Notes under the pieces: model-generated
Database searches by the model: none
The model's input: the letters and a program-made list of their open reading frames with translations, nothing else
What the model was told of the DNA's origin: nothing
Made by a program: the position numbers and the translations under genes
Assembly (NCBI RefSeq): GCF_025118155.1
Contig: NW_026251408.1
Location: 124,001 to 188,000 of the forward strand
DNA length: 64,000 nucleotides
Origin: Cokeromyces recurvatus
Taxonomy: Eukaryota > Mucoromycota > Mucoromycetes > Mucorales > Mucoraceae
Direction: 5' to 3'
Shown: positions 11,303 to 22,716 of the stretch, in pieces
Layout: each line of letters begins with the position of its first letter
How positions within the stretch are numbered: the first letter of the stretch is position 1

Positions 11303-11738
11303 AAAGTAAAATGATTTACACGTCAAAGGTCTTTGCTAATAACACAAAAGAGCAAGAACGACTCATTGGTACAACATGTCCAAGTCAAATATATCTTTTT
11401 TTTTTATTATTCAATATCTTTATCAATAAATAGATTTATATCTTTTTTATTCGATACTTTTGAAAATAGTAGAGTATATTCAGTCTAATCTAAGCTTGTA
11501 TTATCAATTCATCTACATTTACTAATTATATACATTTCTGGTTGAGCTATAAAATATACTTTTTTTTTTGACAGGATTTTTTATGCAGCTGTTCTCCTTG
11601 TCTGTAAAGCACAGGGTCTTTTTTTTTATTATTACTATAGAAGGGAGAGTAAAAAACATGTATATACATTATTAGGAGAGAAAGAGAGAGAGAGAGAGAA
11701 AAGGCGCTTAAATACAAAAATCTCTCCTCTCCTGTATC

Positions 11739-12122
11739 CTAAGTATATTGTATAATAAACTTTTCGTCATAATGTAATGCTGTATCAGTTGATGAGCTCC
11801 AAGAGGGATAAAAACTTTCCTTTTTAGTATTAGGAGCAACATGAGCATATAAAGGAACAGTAACAAAATCGTTAAATTTGGTACTAGTAGAGAATGTATC
11901 ATCATAACGATCGTCAAATTCAACCACCATATGATAGATAGGTTTCCTTAATAATAAAGAGACAATTTTAACTTGTTTGGTTATATCGTTCAAATCAGAC
12001 CCGTTTTTACTAAATCGATAGTTGATGCCTCTCATGTTTTCTGTAGCATTGATACGGTTACAAAGAGTAATGATAGTGGATTCAAACTTGAATCGAAATA
12101 GAGATGGATAAGGAAAATGACT

Positions 12123-12156
<34 letters not shown>

Positions 12157-12421
12157 TTATATTTATATACCTATTTACCTTTTGTCGACGTATACGATAT
12201 ATCCAAGCAGTCAATAATGTACTTGTCATGATGAAGAATGGCAATAGATATAAACTATATGTACATTTTGTGTAAATCCATATTAAATAATGACCGATTA
12301 CTTCTATTGTCCATAAAATCCAAAGGGCAATACACCAAAACAATGTATTGCCTGGTGGGGGTGTCTGACGAACTGTTTGATTAAGTAAATTAAATGTAGA
12401 ACAAAAATCATAAACTGACAT
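11739..12421 (-). CDS. Unrecognised small membrane protein
   Basis: Two exons, 12421-12179 and 12086-11739, make 196 residues. Exon 1 is phase 0 up to a GTAAAT donor. The intron carries a 'ATAACTAA' branch-like sequence and an A-run. The acceptor CAAG at 12088-12087 keeps the frame; the nearer CCAG would run into a stop. The N-terminal half has two hydrophobic segments ('FWCIALWILWTIEVIGHYLI' and 'YLLPFFIMTSTLLTAWIY') followed by Arg-Arg-Gln-Lys, so it looks like a two-span membrane protein with a soluble C-terminal domain ('KIVSLLLRKPIYHMVVEFDD'). I do not recognise the family. Neighbours (TFIIIC subunit, lectin-like gene, same strand) say nothing about its role. Start is the first ATG of the frame. 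Confidence 0.6.
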
Positions 12422-13057
12422 CTATTATAACATGATATTAGAATTTATATACTTGTACTTTATTCTATTCTACTACTTTACATAGCCTTGAAGTTCAAAT
12501 GTGTATTGGTCATCAAATTTTTTATTGATTAAAGCAAAGCGAACTGATTTCATTAAAAGGAATGTAATGGGATTATAAGTGTGAATATAACAAGCAAGCA
12601 ATCAAACAAGCAAACAAGCAAACAAACAAACAAACAAAAAAACATGTTGATAAATATTATATCTGGCTCATTAAAAAAAAAGGAGAGAAATTACTATTCT
12701 CTCAATTGTATATATATAATATTAATATAAAAAGGAGAGTTAATAAAAGAAGTTCTTTTTTTTTATATGTTCAAGCTATTTAATAGTAATAATACTATTA
12801 TAGGTTTTATATGTTGGTTCATTTAATTATGAGTAAAAGGATTCCTAAATTATACCAAGTTACATTATTAGCCACATATTAGGATATCATAAAACTTAAG
12901 GGAGCTCATTTTATAAATGACAATAACACATTCCAAGTATTCAAATTATATATGTACGCATATATTTACGTCTACTAAGTATATTTAAAGGATTAATATA
13001 CCTTTTTTTTTATTTTATAATTAATACACAAAATACTATATAACATTTATTTAAATA
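12422..13057. other. Intergenic, low complexity
   Basis: AT-rich 636 bases with a CAAGCAAACAAAC repeat (12592-12640) and short A/T runs. No gene or clear signal seen. Confidence 0.55.
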
Positions 13058-14339
13058 TTACTGAGGATAGGAAGGATAACCATATGTATTGTTATTTGTG
13101 TTATTAGGCCTGTTAGGTGGCAAAGGAGGTGGAAAGCCATGACTATTATCTTGTTGATAATACTCATTTTGATGAGGTTCGGGGAAACTAGCAGCAGCGG
13201 AAGGATAGCCAGGCATATTAGATGTATTAGGTGGGTAAGCAGTAGTAGTATTCATATAATTGGAAGGTGAAGGAGGAGGATAGCCAGCTACTGGTGAAGG
13301 AGGATAGCCAGCTACAGATGAAGGTGGATAACCACTAGGTGGAGGATAACTATTACTTACAGAAGAACTCAAGGGAGGAAGTGGTGGTGGTGGTGGAGGG
13401 CCTTGATGCTGCTGATAATTGGAAGACGAGGGTGGAGGATAAGCCGTATTATTACCACTTGGAGGAGGATAGCCAAGATGATGATGATCATTATTATTAT
13501 TTTGGGAGGGTGGATAAGTTGATGTCGTATTGATAGGTGAAGTGGGTTGATGAGAGGGAGGAGGATAAAGATCGGCGACATTTTTGGGTGGTAAAGAGGG
13601 TGCTTGCTGTCCTGGCTGGGGTTTTGGGGGTGCAGTAGGAGTTCCACCATAAAATGATCCATATTGTGATAATACAGGATCTACTCGAGAATTACCTGAA
13701 TTTACAGAAGTAGATGTTGGGTTATTTCCAACACCAGCAATCTTGTTATTTTCTGGAACTTGGGTTAATTCAGGAGGAACACCAGGCTCAGCACCATAGC
13801 CAGGTCTTGGTTGACCAAATCCTTCCTTTTTATGCAATGGCATACTTGTAGCAGCCATATTTAAAGCATTTTCAAATTGATGATAAGGTTCAAATTGCCA
13901 GAGTTGATTTAAATTATCTGTTGCTTTACGTCTGTACAATAATACTTGAGCACCACCTTTAGCACTGTCTCCCTACGTATATACATATACATATATAAAT
14001 ATTGAGTTACTAAATTCTTAGATCTGAAGCTAAACTCACTCTAATATCAAGTACAAGACTTGGAAATTCCTTTGAGCAAATAAATCCTTGATCATAAATC
14101 CACTACAAATAAAGAATAATTATTATTTATCATATTTAACAGATAAATAGATATTTACCTCTTGAGACTGTTTATTAGCTTTGATCTTTTTCTGTACAAT
14201 CGTTTTATCCTTCTTGAACGCACCTAAAAATTAACGTTTATAACTGTAAGCTATTATTTTACTATCCCCTTTATATATAAACTTACTTGAGCTAATATCC
14301 AAAGCTAGTATTCAAAATAAAAAATAAATTAGTATACAT

Positions 14340-14379
<40 letters not shown>

Positions 14380-14708
14380 TTAAAAAAAAAGCCTTCTTAC
14401 CAAGGCCCGACTTTTTATTAATTAAACGTCCTTTTTCATAACTCCATAACCTTAAAGGGAATAAAACAGTTTAGACTAATATCATTATTATTATTATTTA
14501 AAAAAAAATCGAATGGTCTTACTGATTATCACTATCTTGAAATTTCTGCGGCCAAACAATTATATTTGCATCGTCCTATTAAATGTAATAATGTTAACAT
14601 TCTTGAGAGTATGATTTAACAGTTGTGTACCTTTGTTTGTCCATCATAAACATCAAGTGCAAATCCATGCTTACGAGATAAAATATAAAATAAACCTTCA
14701 GGAAACAT
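13058..14708 (-). CDS. Ricin-B-type beta-trefoil protein with Tyr-Pro-Pro-Pro repeat tail
   Basis: Seven exons: 14708-14631, 14575-14523, 14450-14401, 14304-14287 (18 bases), 14223-14159, 14102-14040, 13972-13058; 413 residues. Residues 1-140 form a beta-trefoil with the three Gln-x-Trp signatures of R-type lectin domains: 'NQLWSYE' (about 44-46), 'SQEWIY' (87-89) and 'NQLWQFE' (132-134), with internal repeats 'GFALDVYDG', 'GLALDISSS' and 'SLVLDIRGD'. The rest is disordered and rich in Pro/Tyr/Gly/Ser, with many 'YPPPS' and 'GYPPS' repeats. There is no signal peptide, so it is probably cytosolic. Such domains usually bind glycans, and Tyr-Pro-Pro repeats often bind WW/SH3 domains or phase-separate; both are inference. 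It is a carbohydrate-binding type domain without a toxin chain. Confidence 0.82.
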
Positions 14709-14717
14709 TTATTAGAA

Positions 14718-14748
<31 letters not shown>

Positions 14749-15528
14749 AAGAAAACGATAATACACTGATAAATATGCCGAGTGATTTCAACTAGTTTTT
14801 TCTCTTTTTTCTTAGATCTTATCCGGAGTTTTAATTAGAATGTATAGTAGCTCATTATGTAATTGCGATAGCTAAGAACGTGTACATTTGCCGTTGCTGC
14901 TGATATATTACATAAGGACATGTGAATTAATATTTAAAAAGAAACGTTTTAGTAAGCGCACCACAAATAGATAAAAAAAAAGTTGTGGTAATGTATACAA
15001 CAGTATCTTGCCACTAATTATGGAAATAACAACGTCCTTAAAAAAGAAAAAAGGAAAAAAAAAAAAAAAACTCAAAATCTCCTTCATAAAATAATAATGT
15101 ACAATATACGCAGATAATAAATAAGAAGCATTATATACCGTCTATCGTAGTTACTTTTTCTACGCGTTAATTCTTATTTTAAATAATTAATAAAATAACT
15201 AGTTAGTTTATATAATACAATATTTGATATTCCCTTTTCAAAAGAAAAGAAAAAAAGTGATGCATATTCATTTTGACATATATACATCGTGTTAATGATA
15301 TTGACTTACTGGTTGTAAATGTTTAACATGAACAATTTTACTTCTTTAACATGTTTATTTAAAAGAGTTTTTTTTCTAATTCTTCAATCGCTATATATGA
15401 CTTTAACATTAAGTATTAAAAGTAAAATACTAATCAAAAAGGCTCTTGCATAAATTTGTTTACTCTAAAATTTCAATAAAAAGTCTATTGAATATTCTTT
15501 ACTACAAATAGATTTAGATATCGCTTCC
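14709..15528. other. Intergenic, AT-rich
   Basis: 820 bases between the lectin-like gene and the inverted-repeat element. A/T homopolymers only; no gene or motif recognised. Confidence 0.55.
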
Positions 15529-16140
15529 TTGAAGGTATGGATAGCTCCCCCTCCTCCTCCTCCGCAGACGCCGGAATAGATAGAGCTAGCTCTGTTTACC
15601 TAAGTTAAGTTTGTAACCAAGTTAATAGAAATAAATCATAGAATAAAACCAGCCTTTTGTAATTCTATTTATTTACACATTTATATAGATATTCATAATA
15701 TTGCTATTGTCCACTATGTTATATATTAAAGTTATATTTACAGCTTATTAGAGGGGAAATTTGATATTGTATGAATGAATACTAACATACTTTTTTATAA
15801 TAACAGTCTTTATCAATTATATTACCTGTCTTGTAAACATATAATAAACATTAGTTCTCTTCATTTTTGTCATATTGTTGTACACCGTTTGTATTATCAT
15901 TCACTATATAAAGCTATCACAAACTTATCTTATGTTTTTATATTCTGTTTCTTTATCTTTTTGTTAGTTTTGTTTGAATACTCTTTTTATTATATAATAA
16001 TAAATGATGATTTATTTCTATTAACTTGGTTACAAACTTAACTTAGGTAAACAGAGCTAGCTCTATCTATTCCGGCGTCTTAGCTATATAGATAATGATC
16101 TGCGGAGGAGGAGGGGAGGGGGAGCTATCCATACCTTCAA
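15529..16140. mobile_element. 612 bp element with about 111 bp terminal inverted repeats (MITE-like)
   Basis: The left arm 15529-15639 is repeated inverted at 16007-16140. The match begins TTGAAGGTATGGATAGCTCC and ends at ATGATTTATTTCTATTAACT (right-arm orientation), and it is near perfect except for a 20-base insertion at 16081-16100 and small differences in a GGAGG-rich stretch. The inner 370 bases are AT-rich with no credible protein. Long arms without a transposase are typical of a non-autonomous DNA transposon (MITE or foldback type). I could not see a clear target-site duplication, so the exact ends and superfamily are open. Confidence 0.82.
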
Positions 16141-16469
16141 AATAATTGTATTTATTCAGTTGTGTTAGGTCGACAATAGTACTAACTAACATAATAACTT
16201 CAGAAGAGCAGCTAAGAAACTTTATCATTTTTTTTTCCTGGAGTTTTTTCTTAATATTTCGAATGTTTGAAGCTAGAATCCTTTGTGGCGATTAAAAGGT
16301 TAAAAGAATGGCACATAGAAAATATAACGAAAAAAGTAAGAAAATAAAAACAACGACAACAATATAATCTTATCTCTTATAAACGTTTTTAAATAAATAT
16401 TTTCAATAAATTAAAAGGAGTGTAGTAGAAGAATAGTTGAAAAAAAAATAGAATGAAGAAATGCTAATA
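16141..16469. other. Intergenic between inverted-repeat element and PD-(D/E)XK-like gene
   Basis: 329 bases, AT-rich, presumably the 3' region of the gene on the minus strand. Nothing else seen. Confidence 0.5.
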
Positions 16470-17975
16470 TCAATGACAGTAGTGCTGGCAATAATTGGTC
16501 CTTTTTCTATCTACTGTCGTCGTAGTGATCTTAGTTAAAACAGGTGATCTTAAAGTTTGTTTTAGGCCATCAATAACGACTTCACGTTGTTCAGCACAAT
16601 GTTCTTTGAACACAGCCATCAAATTAAGAATTCGATCGAGGAATCCAACCAACAATTCAAGCTCATTGATACTTGTAGGAAACCTTAGGTGATCCAGTTC
16701 TACCATAATATACAAACCTCCTACAAAGTGTTGCATTAGGTAGAATGTTAGATTGGTACCAATAGCTTGAATTGTCATGACATTTCTTAACTTATGCTTG
16801 TCCATCGCATTCTTGCTGAATACACTCAAGCGAATAAGATCCATGTTCATTTTATAATGGTTGTTTGCTTCTTTTAAAGGTTTTACCTCTATGAAACCTA
16901 AGCTTACCTGTCCTGAAGATCGTTCTTGTACAATTAGCCCATCAGGTCGACTTCGGGTCAGGCTAATATCATTTAGACATTCCATATTTAAGTTGTCTTT
17001 GAAGTGGAAAAGGATTTTCTCTTCTGAAAAACGATAGTCAAAGAAGCTTTGTAGAACTGGTACAAGATATCGAGAGCAAAGATCTTGTTCCTTAATACTT
17101 GTATAATCATGTTTAAGTGGTAGGGTTTGCAACAGTCGTATCATCAAAGTTATACATCTTTTCACTAACTCCTCCTCTCCTTTCATTAATTGATATAATT
17201 GAGATATACCTTCAGAGCATTCATATTTTTTCAGATTTATATCATTTATGATATCAATCATTTTGATTAATAGCAATCGTGGAAACTTTTTGGAGTGTAA
17301 TCCTAATCTAATATGCATATCATCAAGTACTGTAGTTGCAGCATTATCAAAGTAACTGTTCATACTAATATCAATTGTGCTGCAAAGTAGTAATGTTGAT
17401 GAAGTAGATAGGATATGTGGTACATGACTTTCAATTGTTAATAATTGTTTGCTGATAATCAAGTCTTTTATATGTAGTTGGAAACGATGAAAGCATTCGT
17501 GAACATTAAGTTGTCCAACAAGGTAGTGTCCAGCATCTACAAGAAAAATATTACGTGTTAAGAAGTCTTTGATTTGATCAAAGATATCAAACGAACGAAC
17601 AGATGTTGATGTAACCGAATTGTCTACCACGGTACCTGAGTCAGCAGTTATAATGCTATCATTACTGTTCGTGTTTAGGGCTATTTCAATATCCCTATGA
17701 ATCCAGTAATTCATTCCTTCATTATTTGCGTTCCAAACGTGGAAGTTATTCAGAATCTGTGTTTCTGCAAACTCATCAACAATAAAATAATCAACTGCTA
17801 TCTTGAATCGACGAATAGCTGTTCTTTTCTTATAATTTTTAAAATGATTGAAGAAAGTTATATGATTGAAATTACTAGTATTTGAAAGTATCCAGTTAAG
17901 CTCTTTAATTGGGCGTCTCTTCTTTTCTTTAGAGATGTGAGTAGGATTATTAACAGAACTATTGATAGTACTCAT
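16470..17975 (-). CDS. PD-(D/E)XK-nuclease-like protein of unknown role
   Basis: A single uninterrupted frame of 501 residues, unlike the intron-rich genes around it. The C-terminal third has a PD-(D/E)XK type signature: 'SRPDGLIVQ' with Asp345, then 'LGFIEVKPLKEANNHYK' with Glu363 and Lys365, spaced as in that fold, followed by a helix 'MDLIRLSVFSKNAMDK'. An upstream helix with Glu ('IKEQDLCSRYLVPVLQSFFD') could complete the active site. The N-terminal half is helical and unrecognised. From memory, similar 'RPD...EVK' proteins occur in many copies in Mucoromycotina; this needs a search. It sits between the inverted-repeat element and a GC-rich direct repeat in gene-poor DNA, which fits an accessory gene. 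Cutting activity is inference; it could be a binding-only relative. Confidence 0.6.
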   Translation of the reverse strand: MSTINSSVNNPTHISKEKKRRPIKELNWILSNTSNFNHITFFNHFKNYKKRTAIRRFKIAVDYFIVDEFAETQILNNFHVWNANNEGMNYWIHRDIEIALNTNSNDSIITADSGTVVDNSVTSTSVRSFDIFDQIKDFLTRNIFLVDAGHYLVGQLNVHECFHRFQLHIKDLIISKQLLTIESHVPHILSTSSTLLLCSTIDISMNSYFDNAATTVLDDMHIRLGLHSKKFPRLLLIKMIDIINDINLKKYECSEGISQLYQLMKGEEELVKRCITLMIRLLQTLPLKHDYTSIKEQDLCSRYLVPVLQSFFDYRFSEEKILFHFKDNLNMECLNDISLTRSRPDGLIVQERSSGQVSLGFIEVKPLKEANNHYKMNMDLIRLSVFSKNAMDKHKLRNVMTIQAIGTNLTFYLMQHFVGGLYIMVELDHLRFPTSINELELLVGFLDRILNLMAVFKEHCAEQREVVIDGLKQTLRSPVLTKITTTTVDRKRTNYCQHYCH

Positions 17976-18460
17976 TAGGCTTGATAAAAAGTGTTAAAGC
18001 TAAGAAAGATACTTGGTATTAAAAAAAAATTTCAACTAGATAAAAAACCAGTTGAGAAGCAAGCTTCAATATTATAATTTATAAACTTCCACCCTCATTA
18101 GGATACATCATTTGATCTTGTTATTCATAAATAAAAATGAAAATCGCCTCCTTATTTTTTTTTGTCATAGAACCAATATAATAATTTGTAATTAAGAACT
18201 TTATGAATGAGATCTGCAGCACCTCCTGAAAATTTAAGTTTTTTCTCATTAGAAAATTCCAAAAAAAAAAACGATTAGCTCAAAATTAGATAAATTAATA
18301 AATTTACACTTGGTTAAAAAAAATTTATTTATTTAATTCTCTAAATAATATACATATATCTTCAGTAGCATTAGGAAACATAGCCTTGAATAGCATCAGA
18401 AACACTAAAAGAATCTTTTTTAAAAAAATTAGTAAACCGTATATTGCGGAGAGTATGGCT
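17976..18460. other. Upstream region of PD-(D/E)XK-like gene
   Basis: 485 bases of AT-rich DNA between the gene start and the direct repeat. No motif recognised. Confidence 0.5.
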
Positions 18461-18771
18461 GTTATGTTGCTTCGGGCGTTGGGCAGACTCAAAGGACTAC
18501 GGGTCCCTTTCACGAACATAACCATGTAGAATGTTTCAGCTACTAGGCGATGGGCAAACTCAAAGGCTTACGGGTCCGTTTGCTTAATAAATCCTACATG
18601 TGCCATCTATCTACGCTGTTGATACAAAGGAGGTTATGCTGCTTCGGGCGTTGGGCAGACTCAAAGGACTACGGGTCCCTTTCACAAACATAACCATGCA
18701 GAACGTTTCAGCTACTAGGCGATGGGCAAACTCAAAGGCTTACGGGTCCGTTTGCTTAATAGATCCTACAT
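18461..18771. repeat. Two direct copies of a 139 bp GC-rich compound repeat
   Basis: Copies at 18461-18599 and 18633-18771 (offset 172) differ at about five positions, all transitions. Each copy holds two related sub-units: one with GGGCAGACTCAAAGGACTAC and one with GGGCAAACTCAAAGGCTTAC, both followed by GGGTCC. The sub-units are bounded by short inverted repeats (GTTATG/CATAAC; ATGTAG/CTACAT in the first copy). The GC content is clearly above the surroundings. No tRNA structure fits. Nature unknown: it could be a mobile-element fragment or a structured RNA. Confidence 0.85.
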
Positions 18772-20899
18772 TTTTCCTCCAACAACCGTTTTACTAAGTA
18801 AACTTTAGAAGCTTACCTAACATTATTCTAGTCTATGAAAGTTGAAGAAATAAAAGTGATTAGAAAAAAGAGAAGAAAGAAGAAAGAAAAAAGAAGAAAG
18901 GGAGAAAATATTTGGAGTTTTATAAGTTAGCTTTAGCAACGTCATGCGTTGCGACTGCTGTTTTAAAAATGTGAATGATTTTAATGAGTTGTACAAACGT
19001 TAAAAAAAAAGAACAGACTGAACATGCCTAGAACAATCTGTCAGCCATATTGTTTAGATTGCTATATAGAAATTTATTAATAAACTACCTATATTGCGTT
19101 TCATCATTCGACATGCAATAATTATCGTTACCTAAAAGAGTTCAATTGCGGTTTGATAAAGAAGTAAATCGTTTACAAATCCGCACTAGATTTACACTTA
19201 TTTTTTTTTTTTTTTTTTTTTTTTTTTTAGGAATTTCAATGGTCCTTATCGTACTTAGCTTTATTCCTTTATTTTATTGAATTACATGATAAATATTATT
19301 AAAATATACAAACTATAATAGACTTTTGAATCTTCCGGTTATCCTTCCTGAGACTTATTTCCACGTAGTCTTGATAGATAGAGAACTCACTATCTGACAA
19401 TGTAATCATAACTCATTAAGATATGTTGGGGAGTTTTACAAACTTTCTTGTTCTTCATTGTCGAGGCTAAATAAACTCTATTGCAATAGCTTATATACAT
19501 ATACATATACATGTATTTTCTTTTTACTTTTAATATATCTTACTCTCCTTATGGCTATATAATTCAACTATTTAATATAGCCTCTTTTTGTCATTTAACT
19601 CTTTCTGCTTTGTTTATTTTTTTTCTCTTACTACTATATAGGCACAAGTTGATAGATATGACTGAAAACTGCTCAAGCAGATTGCTTAGCTTATCTCTAA
19701 GCAACCTTCTTCAGCATATTTTTTAGCCTATTTCTCCAGTATACAATTCCATGCAGACCTATTAAGCAGATTATTTAGTATATCACTACTGGAGCACATT
19801 TTAAAGTACAATTTTTTTTTATTAGAAAAATGTAAACTGTGTCAACGTAAAAGTCTTTTAATTTAATATATATCATGCCATACCTATTATAAAGTGTATC
19901 AAAAGAGTGAATCAAAATGCATGCATTTTAGAATAACATTTGGCAAAGTAAAAATGAGAAAAACAAGTTATATTCAGGAAATAACTGATTGTTATAATAT
20001 TACGCTTTTACCATGATACATTCAGAATAGAATAAAAAAAAAAGGAAACTCTATGATTGTGTACTAGTACTTGAAAGGTGCATTTTTTTTAGCTTATATT
20101 AATATATACTATTTCCAGAAAATAGTGGAACACATTCAAGACCGAATAAGACAAAAATATTGATAGGCTTGAAGTATATTCGGTAAATAAGTGTTTGTAC
20201 CAAATATATGAAATATAAAGAAATTATTTGTATCTATTTTCCCTGAGTAAATTTAGTATTGAAATTTAAAAGAACAAAAAAAGATACATTGATGAAAAGG
20301 GAAGACATTCTATATTGATGATAATGTAAGGCATAAGAAGCAGATTGTTTTTTTTATTTGTTCTTTAAAATAGCTTACTGATTCAAAGCACTAATATTAA
20401 AGAGTAAACCATTAAAGCAGACACATGCATTTTTCCTCCTCGTTCCCCTAATCACGTTCAATTTAAGTAATACTGCATATTTGTTCATCTTATTTGCCTG
20501 TCTGCAATTTATGTCAGCTTTTGTCTTTTTTTATTTTTGACAAAAAGTGTCACAGGCACAGATATATATTTTTCACACATTAAAGTCGTTGGATAGGATA
20601 TAAGACCGAACATACATATTTGCTAATAAGAAGCATCTACAATACTATTCAAGAATCATCATAGTATCTATACACATATAATATTCAATTTTATCATTGC
20701 GCCACACACACACACACATACACTACATACATGAACGACTATTTCATTTTCTTTATTCTAAACAACTCAAATTGGCAAAATTAAATAAATTAAAATAGCG
20801 CGTTGTCATCGTTTCATGACTCACATTTGCATATATAAACATTAAAATTAGGTTTTTTTTTTATTATTCTTATTATTTTTATCTTTTAATTTTATTAAT
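18772..20899. other. Gene-poor region, 2.1 kb
   Basis: AT-rich, with T28 (19201-19228), a 16-base palindrome AAAATGCATGCATTTT at 19914-19929, a (CA)n run near 20702-20720 and a TATA-like ATATATAAAC near 20831, about 70 bases before the aminotransferase start. No gene recognised on either strand. Confidence 0.5.
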
Positions 20900-22462
20900 A
20901 TGAGCTCAGATCGTGCTTGTTGGAATATCAAGGCTTCCAGAACTGCTCACCAAGCACATAACCCTATTCGTGCTATTGTCGATAAACTTAAACTCAATCC
21001 TAATGTCACAAAACCTTTAATTAGTTTATCCATTGGTAACAAATAATTGACATTAAATTATACGACATGTTTTTTAATCGTTTTCTTCAGGTGATCCTAC
21101 CATCTTTGGTAACTTTAATACGGATCCTAGTATCAATGAAGCTGTTTCTAAGCATTTGAATAGCTATAGTGCTAATGGATATCCTCCTGCCGATGGTAGA
21201 CATACAAATATATTTTTTATGCTGTCAAAAAAAAAAAGACTTAAACTTTCATTTTAGGTACTTTGGTAGCACGTACAGCAGTTGCAGAGGCCAATAATGA
21301 TCCTTCTGCTCCACTTGCACCCAACGATGTTATTTTAACTAATGGATGCTCTGGTGCCCTTGAAATGTGTATTAATGTTCTTTGTAATGAAGGACAAAAT
21401 ATCCTTTTACCTCGACCTGGCTTTTCACTTTATGCTTCTTTGGCAGCTACACGTTTTGTTGAACCTAGATATTATAACTTATTGGTAAAGTTAAAGTATA
21501 TAATTATAATTCAATTACTAAATTGACTGGTATAGCCCGAGAAAAACTGGGAAGCTGATTTAGAACAATTAGAGTCATTAATTGATGGAAAAACAAGTGC
21601 GATCTTAGTTAACAAGTAAAAACATTCAAATTTCAAAAAAAAACAATCTTTATATAGCTAACTTCCTTCTTTTTTTTTTTTAATTTAATTTAATTTATTT
21701 TGAATATAGTCCTTCAAATCCCTGTGGTTCAGTCTATTCTAAAGAGCATCTTCAAGCCATCTTGGCTATTGCTGAAAAACACCATGTTCCAATTATTGCA
21801 GACGAAATTTATCATGATCTTGTTTTTAAGGGCAGAAAGTCATATCGTATGGCTACATTAACAAAATCTGTACCTATTTTGTCAGTAGGTGGACTTGCCA
21901 AAAAATGGCTTGTGCCTGGTTGGCGTATGGGTTGGATCTTGATCCATGATCGTAATGGTGTTTTTGCTCAAGAGGTGCACCATGGTTTGCACCAATTAGC
22001 TCAACTTATTTTGGGTCCTAATTCAATTATTCAAGCTGCACTTCCAGAAATTCTTCAAAAGACACCCGCTTCTTTCTATCAAGAAACGATTAAGCAACTT
22101 GAGAAAAATGTGGATTTGAGTATCAGAGAATTATCTAAGATTGATGGCCTAAATCCAGTGAATCCTCAAGGTGCTATGTATATGATGGTTGGTATTGATA
22201 TCGAAAAGTTTAAGGATATTGAATCTGATGTTGATTTCAGTGCTAAACTTCTTAATGAGGAGAATGTTGTTTGCTTACCAGGCCAGGTAAAACTTTTTTT
22301 TTCGTTTATATATATGTCCTTTATAGTAGTATTTACTTAGTTTGTATATGTTAGTGCTTTCAATATCCCAACTTTATAAGACTGGTAATCACACCTACTT
22401 ATGATAGACTCGAGGAAGCATACAAGAGAATAAACGAGTTCTGTGCTAGACACCGTAAATAA
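20900..22462 (+). CDS. TAT: Tyrosine aminotransferase
   Basis: Six exons, 20900-21035, 21091-21195, 21258-21484, 21536-21615, 21710-22286 and 22355-22462, encode 410 residues, the size of class I TATs. It is a PLP enzyme transferring the amino group of tyrosine (and related amino acids) to 2-oxoglutarate, first step of tyrosine breakdown. Visible: 'SLSIGDPTIFGN' near the N-terminus, 'NGCSGALEMCINVL' for the PLP phosphate loop, 'NNPSNPCGSVYS', 'PIIADEIYHDLVF' with Asp214 contacting the pyridine ring, and 'SVGGLAKKWLVPGWRMGW' with the Schiff-base Lys at about 247. The long N-terminal extension of animal TAT is absent. Same strand as the chitin deacetylase 255 bases downstream, without functional link. 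Confidence 0.93.
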
Positions 22463-22716
22463 TTTTATTATTTTGATTTCTAGAATTTATGCATTGTATT
22501 TCTATAAATAAAAAGGAGATATAAGATGGGAGATATTGCATCTATTGTCAAGAAATAAACTGAGTCCTGCACTCTTCTCCTCCTTTCTCTTTTAAAGCTT
22601 AAGAATTTTATTTAGGAGGAGTAGGATATATATATATATATAATAATATGGTAGTAATCAGAATTTTGAATTTCTTTTCTTTTTTTCTTCTTCTTCTTCT
22701 TCTTCTCTTTTTTATA

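Larger units (their letters stand above)
11121..11738. other. Intergenic region with facing T and A tracts
   Basis: Upstream of the TFIIIC gene. T41 (11162-11202) and A37 (11264-11300) face each other across about 60 bases containing CGCGACG. The rest is low-complexity AT with a (GA)n run near 11683-11700. No gene seen. Confidence 0.6.

Noticed and set aside
13339..13662. Frames overlapping the Tyr-Pro-Pro repeat tail
   Set aside because: Shadows of the repeat-rich exon of the lectin-like gene.
15775..16041. 88-codon frame overlapping the right arm of the inverted-repeat element
   Set aside because: Low-complexity Tyr/Phe/Ile-rich translation of AT-rich DNA, overlapping the arm; no protein features.
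18461..18771. tRNA or tRNA-like gene inside the repeat
   Set aside because: The outer stem (GGTTATG/CATAACC) looks like an acceptor stem, but the unit is only about 64 nt and lacks D, anticodon and T-arm features.
18600..18797. Frame through the GC-rich repeat ('VMLLRALGRLKGLRVPFT')
   Set aside because: The first repeat copy breaks this frame with a stop, and the repeat structure explains the open frame.
19914..19929. Palindrome AAAATGCATGCATTTT
   Set aside because: Short AT-rich palindromes are expected by chance in this composition, and no gene or repeat is attached to it.
22648..22716. Upstream ATG for the chitin deacetylase
   Set aside because: It would add a Phe/Leu-rich stretch from a TTC repeat and bury the good signal peptide starting at 22717.
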